The translations under genes were made by a program, and so were the position numbers. A stretch of DNA of 64,000 nucleotides from Thermaerobacter sp. FW80 (GTDB lineage Bacteria > Bacillota > Sulfobacillia > Thermaerobacterales > Thermaerobacteraceae): positions 1,773,245 through 1,837,244 of the forward strand of contig NZ_CP037895.1 of NCBI RefSeq assembly GCF_004634385.1, in the 5' to 3' direction. The notes beneath the pieces are model-generated. The model saw only the letters and a program-made list of their open reading frames with translations. It made no database searches and was not told the DNA's origin. Below are positions 1 through 8,487 of the stretch, piece after piece; the stretch's first letter is position 1, and each line of letters begins with the position of its first letter.

Positions 1-381
1 GAGACCGCGGCCAAGGTGGCGGCGGCAGCAGGGCTCCAGCGTTGGCGGGTGGCCTACCAGAGCGCGGGCCGGACGGCCGACCCCTGGCTGGGCCCGGACG
101 TGACCGACGTGATCCGGGAACTGGCCCGGGAGGGGGCGCGGGCGGTGGTGGCCTGCCCGGTGGGCTTCGTGGCGGACCACCTCGAGGTGCTCTACGACCT
201 GGACATCGAGGCGCGGCAGGTGGCGGAGGAGGCGGGCGTGGGCTTCGCGCGCACGCCGTCGCTCAACGCCGATCGCGACTTCATCGAGGTGCTGGCCGAC
301 CTGGTCCTCGACCGCCTGGGCGCGACCCGGCACGAGGCCGCGGCGGCGGGAGCGCGCGCGGAAGACGGGGGGGAGCCGTGA
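1..381 (+). CDS. hemH: Ferrochelatase (coproporphyrin/protoporphyrin ferrochelatase), C-terminal part
   Basis: The reading frame is open from the first base, so the 5' part lies outside the window. The 126 visible residues match the C-terminal domain of ferrochelatase: WRVAYQSAGRTADPWLGPDV, then VVACPVGFVADHLEVLYDLD with the HxEVLYDLDIE stretch that carries the conserved active-site acidic residue of the family. The enzyme inserts Fe2+ into the porphyrin macrocycle; in Gram-positive bacteria the usual substrate is coproporphyrin III. The last codons are an Ala/Gly-rich tail. The stop codon overlaps the GTG start of the next gene by four bases (GTGA), the arrangement of a translationally coupled hem operon. 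A hemE gene would be expected just upstream of the window (inference). Confidence 0.93.
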   Translation, partial: ETAAKVAAAAGLQRWRVAYQSAGRTADPWLGPDVTDVIRELAREGARAVVACPVGFVADHLEVLYDLDIEARQVAEEAGVGFARTPSLNADRDFIEVLADLVLDRLGATRHEAAAAGARAEDGGEP

Positions 382-1931
382 CGCCCATGGCCTCGCCGCT
401 GCGACCAGGGACCGCGGCACTTCGCGTCGTCGTGGTGGGGGGCGGCATCGCCGGACTGGCGGCCGCCCTCCGCTTGTTGGAGCTCGCCCGGTCCCACGGC
501 GCGAGCCTGGACGTGCGGGTGATCGAGGCCGCGCGGCGGGTGGGCGGGAAGATCCAGACCGAGCGGGTCGGCGGCTTCGTCATCGAACAGGGGCCCGATT
601 CCCTGGTCACGTCCAAGCCCCACGGCCTCCAGCTGGTGCGCCACCTCGGGCTCGAGGACGACCTGGTGGCGCCCGGTCCGGCGGCTGGGCGCACCTTCAT
701 CGTCCACCGGGGACGGCTGCGGCCCATGCCGCAGGGGTTCTCCCTGGGCGTTCCCCAGAGCGTCCGGGCCCTCTGGGCGGCGTCGCTCTTCAGCCTGGGC
801 GGCAAGGTGCGGGCCAGCCTGGAGCCCTGGCTGCCCCCACGGCGAGACGGGGCCGACGAGTCCATCGCCGCGTTCCTCCGGCGGCGCCTGGGCCGGGAGA
901 TCGCGGATCGGCTGGCCGCTCCCCTCCTGGCCGGCGTGGCCAGCGGCGATCCGGAGTCTTTGAGCATCCAGGCGACGTTCCCGCAACTGGTCCGTCTGGA
1001 ACGCGAGTTCGGGAGCCTGATGCGGGGGATAGCCCGCCGGCAGCGCAGCGCGGGGACGAACGGGCCGGACCGGGACCCCGCGTCGCGCACGGCGCCGGAT
1101 GGGGAAGGGGGTCGTCGGCCTGCGGCTGCGCACCCTTCGCCGTTCGTCACCCTGCGCGGGGGACTCGGCCGGTTGCCCGTCGAGGTGGCGCGGCGCATCG
1201 TGGCGCTGGGGGGCCGGATCGTCCCCGCCACGCGCGTCGTCGCGATGGAAGCGGTGCCGGCCGGTGCGGCGGGCGGCCGTCCGGCCGCATACCGCGTGCA
1301 CGCCGCCGACGGCGGTCGGGAGACGGTGGACGGCGTCGTGCTGGCCGTCCCCGCCTGGGCGGCGGCCGCGCTGGTCGAGCCGTTCCTCCCCGCGGTGGCC
1401 GAGCGGCTGGCGGCGATCCCGTACAAGTCCACGGCGGTGGTGGCGCTGGCCTACCCGCAGGAGCGGGCCGGTCGGCTGGACGGAAGCGGCTTCATCGTGC
1501 CGCTGGACGAACAGCGGTTCGTCACGGCCTGCACCTGGGTCTCCAGCAAGTGGCCCGGCACGGCGCCGCCGGGGATGGCCTTGCTGCGGGCCTTCGTCGG
1601 CCGGCCGGGGGAGGACCCGCTGGTTCTTCCCGACGAGGAGCTGGTGGGGCGGGTGCGTGCCGACCTGGCCGAGCTGGCCGGGGTGGCGGGCGAGCCGGCG
1701 CTGGTGCGGGTCTACCGCTGGCCGCGGGCCATGCCGCAGTATCCCGTCGGGCACCTGGAGCGGATGGCGGCGGTGCGGGCGGCGCTGCAGGAGCACCCGC
1801 GGCTGGTCCTGGCCGGTGCGGGGTACTTCGGGGTCGGCGTCCCCGATTGCATCCGGCAGGGCGAGGCGGCGGCCGAGGCCTTGTGGCAGGCTCTCCAGGA
1901 CCGGTCCCGGGCGCCCCTCGCCGGGCGATGA
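378..1931 (+). CDS. hemY: Protoporphyrinogen/coproporphyrinogen III oxidase, FAD-dependent (HemY/CgoX type)
   Basis: The 517-residue protein begins with an FAD-binding Rossmann motif (VVVVGGGIAGLAAAL, about residues 17-31), followed by VGGKIQTERVGGFVIEQGPDS, which is typical of HemY/HemG2-type oxidases of the monoamine-oxidase fold. It ends with a second flavin-contact region (LVLAGAGYFGVGVPDCIRQG). Length fits the family. It oxidises coproporphyrinogen III or protoporphyrinogen IX to the porphyrin that the adjacent ferrochelatase then metallates. The GTG at 378 overlaps the hemH stop and has GGGGGGAG upstream; ATG at 387 is an alternative start nine bases later. A short Pro/Gly-rich insert lies around residues 215-255. 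The two-gene order hemH-hemY is the Gram-positive arrangement. Confidence 0.92.
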   Translation: MTPMASPLRPGTAALRVVVVGGGIAGLAAALRLLELARSHGASLDVRVIEAARRVGGKIQTERVGGFVIEQGPDSLVTSKPHGLQLVRHLGLEDDLVAPGPAAGRTFIVHRGRLRPMPQGFSLGVPQSVRALWAASLFSLGGKVRASLEPWLPPRRDGADESIAAFLRRRLGREIADRLAAPLLAGVASGDPESLSIQATFPQLVRLEREFGSLMRGIARRQRSAGTNGPDRDPASRTAPDGEGGRRPAAAHPSPFVTLRGGLGRLPVEVARRIVALGGRIVPATRVVAMEAVPAGAAGGRPAAYRVHAADGGRETVDGVVLAVPAWAAAALVEPFLPAVAERLAAIPYKSTAVVALAYPQERAGRLDGSGFIVPLDEQRFVTACTWVSSKWPGTAPPGMALLRAFVGRPGEDPLVLPDEELVGRVRADLAELAGVAGEPALVRVYRWPRAMPQYPVGHLERMAAVRAALQEHPRLVLAGAGYFGVGVPDCIRQGEAAAEALWQALQDRSRAPLAGR

Positions 1932-1999
1932 GCCGGCCCCCGAAGGGCGGGGCCCCGAGCCACGTCCCGCACGACGGGCCTGCGGGCGGCCTTGCGGCG

Positions 2000-2039
2000 G
2001 ACGAACCCGCCCGACGCAGGACGAACCCGCCCGACCCCC
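2000..2039 (+). repeat. Two tandem 20-bp units containing GACGAACCC
   Basis: Two adjacent 20-bp units starting GACGAACCCGCCCGAC (2000 and 2020) lie in the space between the convergent hemY and sugar dehydrogenase genes. They include two copies of GACGAACC, a word unusually frequent in this window (see findings). No gene or clear T-tract terminator was seen in 1932-2170. Confidence 0.7.
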
Positions 2040-2170
2040 GGTACCGATGGCGCACCCCCGGTGCCCATGGCGTGCGGCGGCGCCGTGGCCCGCTCCCCGA
2101 CGGCTGGGGGGTGGGGGCGGCGACGCGACACCCTGCGGGCGGAGCGCACCGGCGGATCCCGGCCCGACCC

Positions 2171-3625
2171 TCAACTGACCGGACACGCCCGGAGGATGCG
2201 GTCGTCCCGGGGGCCCGGCTCGCCGCGCCCGTCGCGGTTGCTGGTTCCGAAGTAGACGCAGCCGTCGGGGCCGATCTGCACGGCCCGGATGCGTCCGTAC
2301 CGTCCCTTGAAGAGTTCCTCCTCCTCGACCACCCGCACCCCCGACGAATCGAGGCGGACGCGCCGCAGGTGCCGCCCCGCGCTGTCGGGCGAGAATCCCA
2401 GGGTTCCGAAGAAGAGGCTGCCGTCCCACGCGCGGACGGGCCCGCGGTAGAAGGCGGCCCCCGCCGGGGCGATGATCGGGTCGTAGCTTCGCAGGGGCGG
2501 GGTGAAGCGGCCCCGGTGGCTCGCGGGGGCCACGGCATCGGGCCAGCCGTAGTTGGCGCCCGGTTCGATGCGGTTGATCTCGTCCCCCGCGTCGGGGCCG
2601 TGTTCGACCGCGAATAGGCGGCCCGTCACGGGGTCGAAGGCCAGCCCCTCCGGGTTGCGGTGCCCGTAGGAGTACACGGGGTTGTCGGGCCCCAGGGGGT
2701 TGTCGGGGGGAACGGAGCCGTCGGGGTTGAGGCGGAGGATCTTGCCGTGGAGCGAGCGCGGGTTCTGGGCCTGCGCCGCCGCGCGGGCATCGCCGGTGGT
2801 GACGTAGAGCTTGCCGTCGGGGCCGAACTCCAGCTGTCCGCCGTCATGGATGGACGAGGCGGGGATGCCGTCGAAGACCACCGTCCGGGCCACCAGCCGC
2901 GGGGACCGGGCGCCGGGGCCCGAAGCGCCGCCCGATGCCACGGCGCCAGGGTCGAACCGGAACCGCAGGACGCGGTTCACCGCGGCGCCGCGCCCGCGGG
3001 TCTGGTACGTCTGGTAGACGTAGACGTACGGCGGGTCCGGGAACCCGGGGTGGAGGGCGATGCCGAGGAGGCCGGCCTCCCCGATGGCCAGGGTATCGGG
3101 CAGGGAGGCCAGGCGGATCACCCGGTCGCCGTCCAGCAGGTTGATCCGGCCCGGCCGCTCGGTGAAGAACATCCGGCCCTCGGGGTCGAAGGCCATGTCC
3201 CAGGGGACCTCGAGGCCCGCGGCGACTTCCTCGACGCGCAGGACGACCCTGCCGCCCCCTGCGTCCCCCGTGCTCGGACCGGTGCCGTCGCCTCGCCCCG
3301 CGGGCGATCCCGGCTCGCCTTCCCCTCCCTGGGCGCCGCCGGCCGCCTGGGTGTCGTCGCCCGGCGGCGTGGCCGGTTCCTCCGCGGTCGGACCCGGCAC
3401 CGTCCCGGTGGCGCTGCCGCCCGGAGGGGAGGCCGGTCCCGCACCGCCGTCCTCGGGTGCCCCAGCCGTATGGGCAAGCCAGGCCAGCGCGCTGGCGGCC
3501 ACCAGTAGGATGGCCGCGACCGCCACCAGGCCCCACGGTCCGGGTTTCCCGGCGGGTGCCCCCGTGCTGCGCCACCGGCGCGGGTCGGGGACGCGCCGGC
3601 CGTCGGGTCCGCGGTGCGACGTCAT
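2171..3625 (-). CDS. PQQ-dependent sugar dehydrogenase (soluble aldose/sorbosone dehydrogenase family), membrane-anchored or secreted
   Basis: The 484-residue protein has an N-terminal hydrophobic segment (GLVAVAAILLVAASALAWLA, about residues 31-50), then a roughly 80-residue Gly/Pro/Thr-rich linker, then a six-bladed beta-propeller of the glucose/sorbosone dehydrogenase family. Family landmarks are EVPWDMAFDPEGRMFFTERP, IHDGGQLEFGPDGKLYVTTG, HRNPEGLAFDPVTGRLFAVE and DEINRIEPGANYGWP. These enzymes oxidise aldoses outside the membrane using PQQ. No PQQ biosynthesis gene is visible here. The ATG at 3625 is preceded by GAGGGGGT at a normal distance; the longer open frame upstream lacks family similarity. 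It is transcribed divergently from doxX. Confidence 0.88.
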   Translation of the reverse strand: MTSHRGPDGRRVPDPRRWRSTGAPAGKPGPWGLVAVAAILLVAASALAWLAHTAGAPEDGGAGPASPPGGSATGTVPGPTAEEPATPPGDDTQAAGGAQGGEGEPGSPAGRGDGTGPSTGDAGGGRVVLRVEEVAAGLEVPWDMAFDPEGRMFFTERPGRINLLDGDRVIRLASLPDTLAIGEAGLLGIALHPGFPDPPYVYVYQTYQTRGRGAAVNRVLRFRFDPGAVASGGASGPGARSPRLVARTVVFDGIPASSIHDGGQLEFGPDGKLYVTTGDARAAAQAQNPRSLHGKILRLNPDGSVPPDNPLGPDNPVYSYGHRNPEGLAFDPVTGRLFAVEHGPDAGDEINRIEPGANYGWPDAVAPASHRGRFTPPLRSYDPIIAPAGAAFYRGPVRAWDGSLFFGTLGFSPDSAGRHLRRVRLDSSGVRVVEEEELFKGRYGRIRAVQIGPDGCVYFGTSNRDGRGEPGPRDDRILRACPVS

Positions 3626-4114
3626 GGACGACCCCCTCGTTGGGAACTTCGGGGCCGGGAGGATGGTTCCTGGTGATCCTCCGACGAACGCCGGCGGCGG
3701 TGGACGTGGAATGACCCGCCGTGTCAGCCCCTCTTCGATCAGCAGCGCGGGGAAGTGCTGGAGGCGGCGGTCGACCCCAGGCGATGAGGTGTGGGGCGCA
3801 GGCCGGCGTCGGGCATGCAGCCGGGCAAGGTGGCCGTTCGGGCCTCGGGTGGACCGGTGGTTCTGCGCCAGACCTCGCCTTCCCGGCGGTGAGCGGCAGC
3901 CGGTTCGTCCGGCCGGTTCGTGCCTCCGCCTCCTGAGGGCGCTGGGGTGTCGTCGGCATTGTCGGATCCCTCCTCCTTCCCCTCTCACAGCACCGGCGCA
4001 GGCCGACGAGGCTCGTGCGTGCCGGCTGAGCGGACTTCTCAGCGACCGCTCAGATGGCGCTCATGTGGGCCTCAGCCTTGCCTCCCATCCTGGAACCGGA
4101 AGGAGGCGACGGCC
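3626..4114. other. Divergent intergenic region between the sugar dehydrogenase and DoxX genes
   Basis: Nothing protein-coding is supported here. The right third contains the phased CTCAG operator (separate entry). The left part holds only the ribosome binding site of the sugar dehydrogenase and GC-rich sequence, including a GGTTCGTC word at 3902. Confidence 0.6.
4038..4075 (+). promoter_or_regulatory. Four 11-bp-phased CTCAG direct repeats, probable response-regulator operator
   Basis: CTCAG occurs at 4038-4042, 4049-4053 and 4071-4075, and CTCAT at 4060-4064. The four start positions are exactly 11 bp apart, so all half-sites face the same side of the helix. This is the architecture of OmpR/PhoB-family operators. 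It lies 40 bp before the doxX start, and an OmpR-family regulator/kinase pair follows doxX, so that regulator is the obvious candidate (inference). Confidence 0.7.
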
Positions 4115-4729
4115 ATGGCGACGACGGGAAGCGTGGGCGCCGTGAGACCGGCGCGGACGGTGGAGGGCATCAAGCAGCAGCACGGCGTGTTCACCGAGCC
4201 GCCCGTGGTGCGGTGGCTCTTCAGCGACACCCGCTCCGCCTGGATCTGGTTGGTGCTGCGGGTGTGGCTGGGATGGCGGTGGCTCGAGGCGGGACTCGGC
4301 AAGGTGGGCAACCCGGCCTGGACGGGCGACCAGGCGGGGGCGGCGGTGGCCGGGTTCCTGAAGGGGGCGCTGGCCAAGACCGCCGGCGAGCACCCGGACG
4401 TGCCCGCCTGGTACGCCTGGTTCATCGAGCGGGTGGCCCTGCCCCATGCACCACTCTTCGGGCACCTGGTGGCGTACGGCGAGGTCCTGATCGGCGTGGC
4501 GCTGATCCTGGGCCTGTTCACCGGCATCGCGGCCTTCGCCGGAAGCTTCATGAACGCCAACTTCCTCTTCGCTGGCACCGTGAGCAGCAACCCCGTGATG
4601 TTCATCGTTGCCACGTGGCTCGTGCTCGCCTGGAGGGTGGCCGGCTGGTATGGGGCCGACCGCTGGGTGCTGCCGGCCCTGGGTACGCCCTGGCAGCCTG
4701 GTGCGGTGTTCGCGGGACGGCGGCGGTAG
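4115..4729 (+). CDS. DoxX-family membrane protein
   Basis: The 204-residue protein has four hydrophobic segments (about residues 41-60, 118-140, 143-160 and 163-180) with the DoxX pattern: [17 protein letters not shown] near the first helix, [17 protein letters not shown] in the middle and [16 protein letters not shown] before the last helix. DoxX proteins are small integral membrane proteins linked to quinone or thiosulfate redox chemistry and to oxidative-stress complexes; the exact reaction here is not shown. The ATG follows a very strong site (GGAAGGAGGCGACGGCC). The phased CTCAG repeats upstream and a GC hairpin downstream suggest a single-gene regulated transcript. Confidence 0.85.
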   Translation: MATTGSVGAVRPARTVEGIKQQHGVFTEPPVVRWLFSDTRSAWIWLVLRVWLGWRWLEAGLGKVGNPAWTGDQAGAAVAGFLKGALAKTAGEHPDVPAWYAWFIERVALPHAPLFGHLVAYGEVLIGVALILGLFTGIAAFAGSFMNANFLFAGTVSSNPVMFIVATWLVLAWRVAGWYGADRWVLPALGTPWQPGAVFAGRRR

Positions 4730-4750
4730 CGACCGATCGGCAGCGTCGAG

Positions 4751-4802
4751 GGAGCCCCGGCGCTCGCCGGCGGTGGCGCCGGGCGGCGGCAGCCGGGGCT
4801 CC
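4751..4802 (+). terminator. GC-rich hairpin after doxX
   Basis: An 11-bp perfect inverted repeat (GGAGCCCCGGC at 4751-4761, GCCGGGGCTCC at 4792-4802) with an internally structured loop follows the doxX stop by 21 bp and is followed by GCCCTTTCC. The T-tract is poor, so factor-independent termination is plausible but not certain. The rest of 4730-5114 holds nothing recognisable. Confidence 0.55.
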
Positions 4803-5114
4803 GCCCTTTCCGCCTGGGGGGTCAGGCGGGGAAGGCGGCGATGTCGCCATGCAGTCGGCGGTGGCGACGAAGTCCGCGACGGCGCCGGCCAGTGGCCGGC
4901 GCCGTCGCGCGGGCCGGGGACGGCCTGCCCGGCGTGCACCCGGCTGTGCAACGCACGGGCGCGGAGGCCACGGCGACCCCAGCGGCCGGAAGGGTGTCCG
5001 GATCATGCCCCCGCCGAGGCGCCCCGCCGCATTGACCGCCATCACGGCCCGCGGCGACAATGGGAGCCGGGGACTGCCGCGGCGGTACCGCTCCGAGGGG
5101 CGGAGGGAGAGCGC

Positions 5115-5789
5115 GTGGAGCGCATCCTGGTGGTGGACGACGACCCCGCCGTCACCAGCCTGCTCAAGCGGGGCCTGTCGTACGAGGGGTTCACCGTGGA
5201 CACCGCGGGCTCCGGCGAAGAGGCGTTGAAGATCGCCCGCGAGCAACCGCCGGACCTGGTCATCCTCGACATCATGATGCCCGGCATGGATGGGATGGAG
5301 GTCCTGCGCCGGTTGCGGGCGGCCGACCCCGAGTTGCCGGTGCTGTTCCTGACGGCCCGGGACGCGCCGGCCGATCAGGTGCGGGGGCTGGAGGCCGGCG
5401 CCGACGACTACGTGGTCAAGCCCTTCACCTTCGAGGTCCTCGTGGCCCGCGTGCGGGCCCTGCTGCGGCGACGCCAGGCGGAGCGGCCCCAGGTCCTGCG
5501 CTTCGCGGACCTGGTGCTCGACACCGGTACCTACACCGCCCGCCGCGGTGGGCGCGAGATCCACCTGACCGCCCTGGAGTTCAAGCTCCTGCACGAGTTC
5601 ATGCGCCACCCCCGGCAAGTGCTGCCCAAGGACCAGCTCCTGGAGCGGGTGTGGGGCTACGACTTCGGCGGCAACGCCAACGTCCTCGAGGTGTACGTCA
5701 GACAGCTCCGCCAGAAGCTGGAGGCGGAGGGGGAGCCCCGGTTGATCCACACGGTGCGGGGCGTGGGCTACGTGCTGCGGGAGGGATGA
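5115..5789 (+). CDS. OmpR/MprA-type DNA-binding response regulator
   Basis: The 224-residue protein has a receiver domain with the acidic pocket VVDDDP (residues 6-11), phospho-acceptor Asp52 in [10 protein letters not shown], Thr80 in FLTARD and Lys102 in VVKPF. The C-terminal winged helix (about residues 130-224) contains [20 protein letters not shown] and the terminal [11 protein letters not shown]. All residues needed for phosphotransfer are present. The GTG at 5115 has GGAGGGAGA upstream. Its stop codon lies 24 bp before the GTG used here for the sensor kinase, so the two form one operon. The four 11-bp-phased repeats before doxX are its likely target (inference). Confidence 0.93.
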   Translation: MERILVVDDDPAVTSLLKRGLSYEGFTVDTAGSGEEALKIAREQPPDLVILDIMMPGMDGMEVLRRLRAADPELPVLFLTARDAPADQVRGLEAGADDYVVKPFTFEVLVARVRALLRRRQAERPQVLRFADLVLDTGTYTARRGGREIHLTALEFKLLHEFMRHPRQVLPKDQLLERVWGYDFGGNANVLEVYVRQLRQKLEAEGEPRLIHTVRGVGYVLREG

Positions 5790-5813
5790 GCGCTGCCCCT
5801 GCGCTGGCGCCTG

Positions 5814-7235
5814 GTGGTGTGGTTTGGCGCCGTGATGGCCGTGGTGGTGCTGGTGGGCTCCATGGCCAGCTACGCCTTCCACGCCCGCGCCCACTACGAG
5901 GCCATCGACCGCGCCCTCCTGGCCGCCACCGCCGCCGCCGTGGCGGACCCGGCTGCTCCCAGCCACCTCGGGCATCTGGCGGCCCAGCAGGGGGTGGCCA
6001 TGGCGCTGCGGCTGCATGCCGCGGACGGCCGGCTCCTGCAGCGCTCGCCCGACGACGCGGCGCCGGCGGTGGACCCGCGATCGGTGCTGGCTCGCCCATC
6101 CGGACCCGCCTACGGCTTCTTCCCAACCCTGGCGCGCTCCATCGTGGACATGCCGCCGGTGGCGAAGGGCGCCTTCGGCACCCTTCACGACGGCCGGCAG
6201 CGGTGGCGCGTGTTCGTCCGGCCTGTGGACGACGGTGGCGAGGGCGCGGGGGAGGGCCCCGGCTACGTGGTAGCCCTCTCGCCGCTGGGGGGCCTGGACG
6301 CGTCCATGGCCGACTTCCGCGTGCTCCTCACCGGGCTCGGGGCGCTGGGACTGGTGGTGGCCGGCGTCGGCAGCTGGGCGGTGGCGGGAAGCGCGTTGCG
6401 CCCCGTGGCGCGGCTGACGGAGACGGCCCGCGCCATCGCCGCCTCCCGCGACCTGTCCCGCCGCGTGCAGGCCGCCGGGCGTGACGAGCTGGCCATGCTG
6501 GCCGCCACCTTCAACCAGATGCTGGACAGCATCGAGACCGCCTACCGGCTGCAGCAGCGGTTCGTCGCCGATGCCTCCCACGAGCTGCGGGCGCCCCTGA
6601 CGGCGATCCTGGGCAACCTGGACCTGCTGCGACGGCGGCCCGACCTCCCCCCGGAGGAACAGGCCCAGGCCCTCGCCGAGGCGCGACGGGAGGCCGAGCG
6701 TCTGAGCCGGCTGGTGGCCGACCTGCTGGCGCTGGCGCGGGCCGACGCGGGGGTGCCCCTGGCGATCCAGCCCGTCGACGTGGACGCCGTCGTCCTGGAG
6801 GCCTTCCAGGAGGCACGCGGGCTCGCCCGCGGCCAGGAGCTGGTGCTGGACCCCTTGGAGCCCGTGCGGATCCGCGGCGACGCGGATCGGATCAAGCAAC
6901 TGCTGCTGATCCTGCTGGACAACGCCATCAAGTACACGCCCGCCGGCGGCCGGATCACCCTGGGGCTCCGCGCCGGTCCCGATGGCGGTGCCACCCTCAC
7001 CGTGGCCGACACCGGGGTCGGCATTCCTCCCGCCGATCTGCCCCACGTCTTCGAACGCTTCTACCGGGCCGATCCCGCCCGCAGCCGCGACCCCGGCGGC
7101 ACGGGGCTGGGACTGTCCATCGCCCGCTGGATCGTGGACCGCCACGGCGGCTCCATCGCCATCGACAGCGCGCCGGGCCGGGGCACGACGGTGACCGTCC
7201 GCCTTCCGGCCGAGGCGCCCTCCGCCGCGGGCTGA
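5814..7235 (+). CDS. Sensor histidine kinase of the HAMP/HisKA/HATPase class
   Basis: From the GTG at 5814 the 473-residue kinase has a first membrane helix (residues 2-20), an extracytoplasmic domain of about 145 residues, a second helix (about 170-190), a HAMP linker (about 191-245), a HisKA box ASHELRAPLTAI with His256, then HATPase motifs NAIKYTPAGG, ADTGVGIP, FERFYR and GTGLGLSI. The frame is open back to the TGA at 5787-5789 and reads LPLRWRLVVWFG, so a CTG start at 5793 or 5799 would give the usual basic residues before helix 1 and might be the real start. It should autophosphorylate and donate to the preceding regulator. Confidence 0.9.
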   Translation: MVWFGAVMAVVVLVGSMASYAFHARAHYEAIDRALLAATAAAVADPAAPSHLGHLAAQQGVAMALRLHAADGRLLQRSPDDAAPAVDPRSVLARPSGPAYGFFPTLARSIVDMPPVAKGAFGTLHDGRQRWRVFVRPVDDGGEGAGEGPGYVVALSPLGGLDASMADFRVLLTGLGALGLVVAGVGSWAVAGSALRPVARLTETARAIAASRDLSRRVQAAGRDELAMLAATFNQMLDSIETAYRLQQRFVADASHELRAPLTAILGNLDLLRRRPDLPPEEQAQALAEARREAERLSRLVADLLALARADAGVPLAIQPVDVDAVVLEAFQEARGLARGQELVLDPLEPVRIRGDADRIKQLLLILLDNAIKYTPAGGRITLGLRAGPDGGATLTVADTGVGIPPADLPHVFERFYRADPARSRDPGGTGLGLSIARWIVDRHGGSIAIDSAPGRGTTVTVRLPAEAPSAAG

Positions 7236-7303
7236 GGGCGACGGACCGCCCTCCGTGGACGGCGGGATGCCGCGACCGTCCCGCATCGATGACAGCCTTC
7301 AGC

Positions 7304-8377
7304 TCAGAGCAGGGCCGCCGCCACCAGCCCGCCGGCTACGCCTACCAGCGTCACGGCCAGGGTGACCACCCCCAGCGTTCGTGCGCGGAAGGACCGACCC
7401 AGGATCACCAAGCCGGGCAGGCTGACGGCCGGCAACGTCAGCAGCAGGGCTGCGGCGGGTCCCGTCGGGAGTCCGACGGCCATCAGCCCCTGCACGATGG
7501 GGATCTCGGCCATGGTCGGGATGACGAACAGGGTCCCCGCCAGGGCGATCAGCGGCAGGGCCAGGGGCGCATGGGCCCACTGCCCGATGCCGGCAGGAAA
7601 GAACACACCCCCCAGCAGGCCCGTGAGGAACACCATCACGAGGTATTCGGGCACGATCCACGCCGCCAGGCGCAGGGTGCTTCGAAGCCACCGGACCGGC
7701 CAGGACGCCGAAGCCGGGTGCGGCGTCCGGGTCGCCGGGTGTCCCGTGGTCGCAGCCTGGGGCGGGTGGCGCTCCTCGGGGAAGAGCCGATCGACCAGAA
7801 GGCCGATCCCGAACACCATCAGCACCCCGAAGATCAGGCGGACCAGGCCGAAGGGCCACCCCAGCACCATCACCAGGACGGCCAGGGTGGCGGGATTGAG
7901 GACGGGATTGGCCAACCAGAAGGCCACGGCCGCACCTGCCGAGGCGGACTGCCGCCGGAGCCCCGCCACCACGGGCGTGGCGCAACAGCTGCACATCATG
8001 CCGGGAAGGGCGAAGAGCCCTGCCAAGGCCACGGCCCGGGGACGTGCCCCCAGCAGTCGTTGAATCCACGTTGCGGGTAGGACAGCCTCCACGGCCCCGC
8101 CGAGGACGAGGCCCAGGAGAGCGGCCTGCCACACGCTCCGGAAGTACTCGACCGCATAGCTCCAGGCGACTCCCAGGTTTACTGCCGTGAAGTAGCCCTC
8201 CGGCCCGAACAGCGACGATCCGAGGGCGTGGGTGAGGGAGACGGCGAGGAGGCGATGGTAGTATGGTAGCCATTTGACGTAGGCCAGCCCGGCGACGGCG
8301 ACGAGACCGGCGGCGACGACGGCGGCCGCCGCAGCGCGTCGCGGGCTGGACCCCGGGGACCAGACGGGAGACGCCAT
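7304..8377 (-). CDS. ArsP/DUF318-type permease
   Basis: The 357-residue protein has about eight to ten membrane helices and the two-lobed layout of the PF03773 permease family. The first lobe carries a cysteine motif after a glycine-rich helix (ALPGMMCSCCATPVVAGL), followed by ASAGAAVAFWLANPVLNPAT; the second has LFVIPTMAEIPIVQGLMAVGL. Members include the organoarsenical exporter ArsP and many uncharacterised permeases, so arsenic export is only one possibility. A hydrophilic His/Pro-rich linker separates the lobes. The ATG at 8377 is preceded by GGAGGAGGG. It converges on the sensor kinase. Confidence 0.85.
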   Translation of the reverse strand: MASPVWSPGSSPRRAAAAAVVAAGLVAVAGLAYVKWLPYYHRLLAVSLTHALGSSLFGPEGYFTAVNLGVAWSYAVEYFRSVWQAALLGLVLGGAVEAVLPATWIQRLLGARPRAVALAGLFALPGMMCSCCATPVVAGLRRQSASAGAAVAFWLANPVLNPATLAVLVMVLGWPFGLVRLIFGVLMVFGIGLLVDRLFPEERHPPQAATTGHPATRTPHPASASWPVRWLRSTLRLAAWIVPEYLVMVFLTGLLGGVFFPAGIGQWAHAPLALPLIALAGTLFVIPTMAEIPIVQGLMAVGLPTGPAAALLLTLPAVSLPGLVILGRSFRARTLGVVTLAVTLVGVAGGLVAAALL

Positions 8378-8435
8378 GGGGGACCCTCCTCCGGTTGCGG
8401 CCAACCGCGGGACGCGCGGTGCGGGTCACGACCCC

Positions 8436-8483
8436 ATCTTAGACCAACCGAGCGCTTGCGGAGCACCCGAGCGCTCGTGCGGC
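8436..8483 (-). promoter_or_regulatory. Possible promoter/operator of the permease gene
   Basis: On the minus strand a TAAGAT hexamer (8441-8436) lies 60 bp before the permease start. Just upstream are two direct copies of CCGAGCGCTyG (8448 and 8468 on plus), each containing the palindromic AGCGCT. The -35 element is unclear. A metalloregulator site is possible but not shown. Confidence 0.35.
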
Positions 8484-8487
8484 CCGC

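Noticed and set aside
192-2429. Very long minus-strand open frame opposite hemY
   Set aside because: Arg/Pro/Gly-rich low-complexity translation; it is the antisense shadow of a clearly conserved plus-strand gene in GC-rich DNA.
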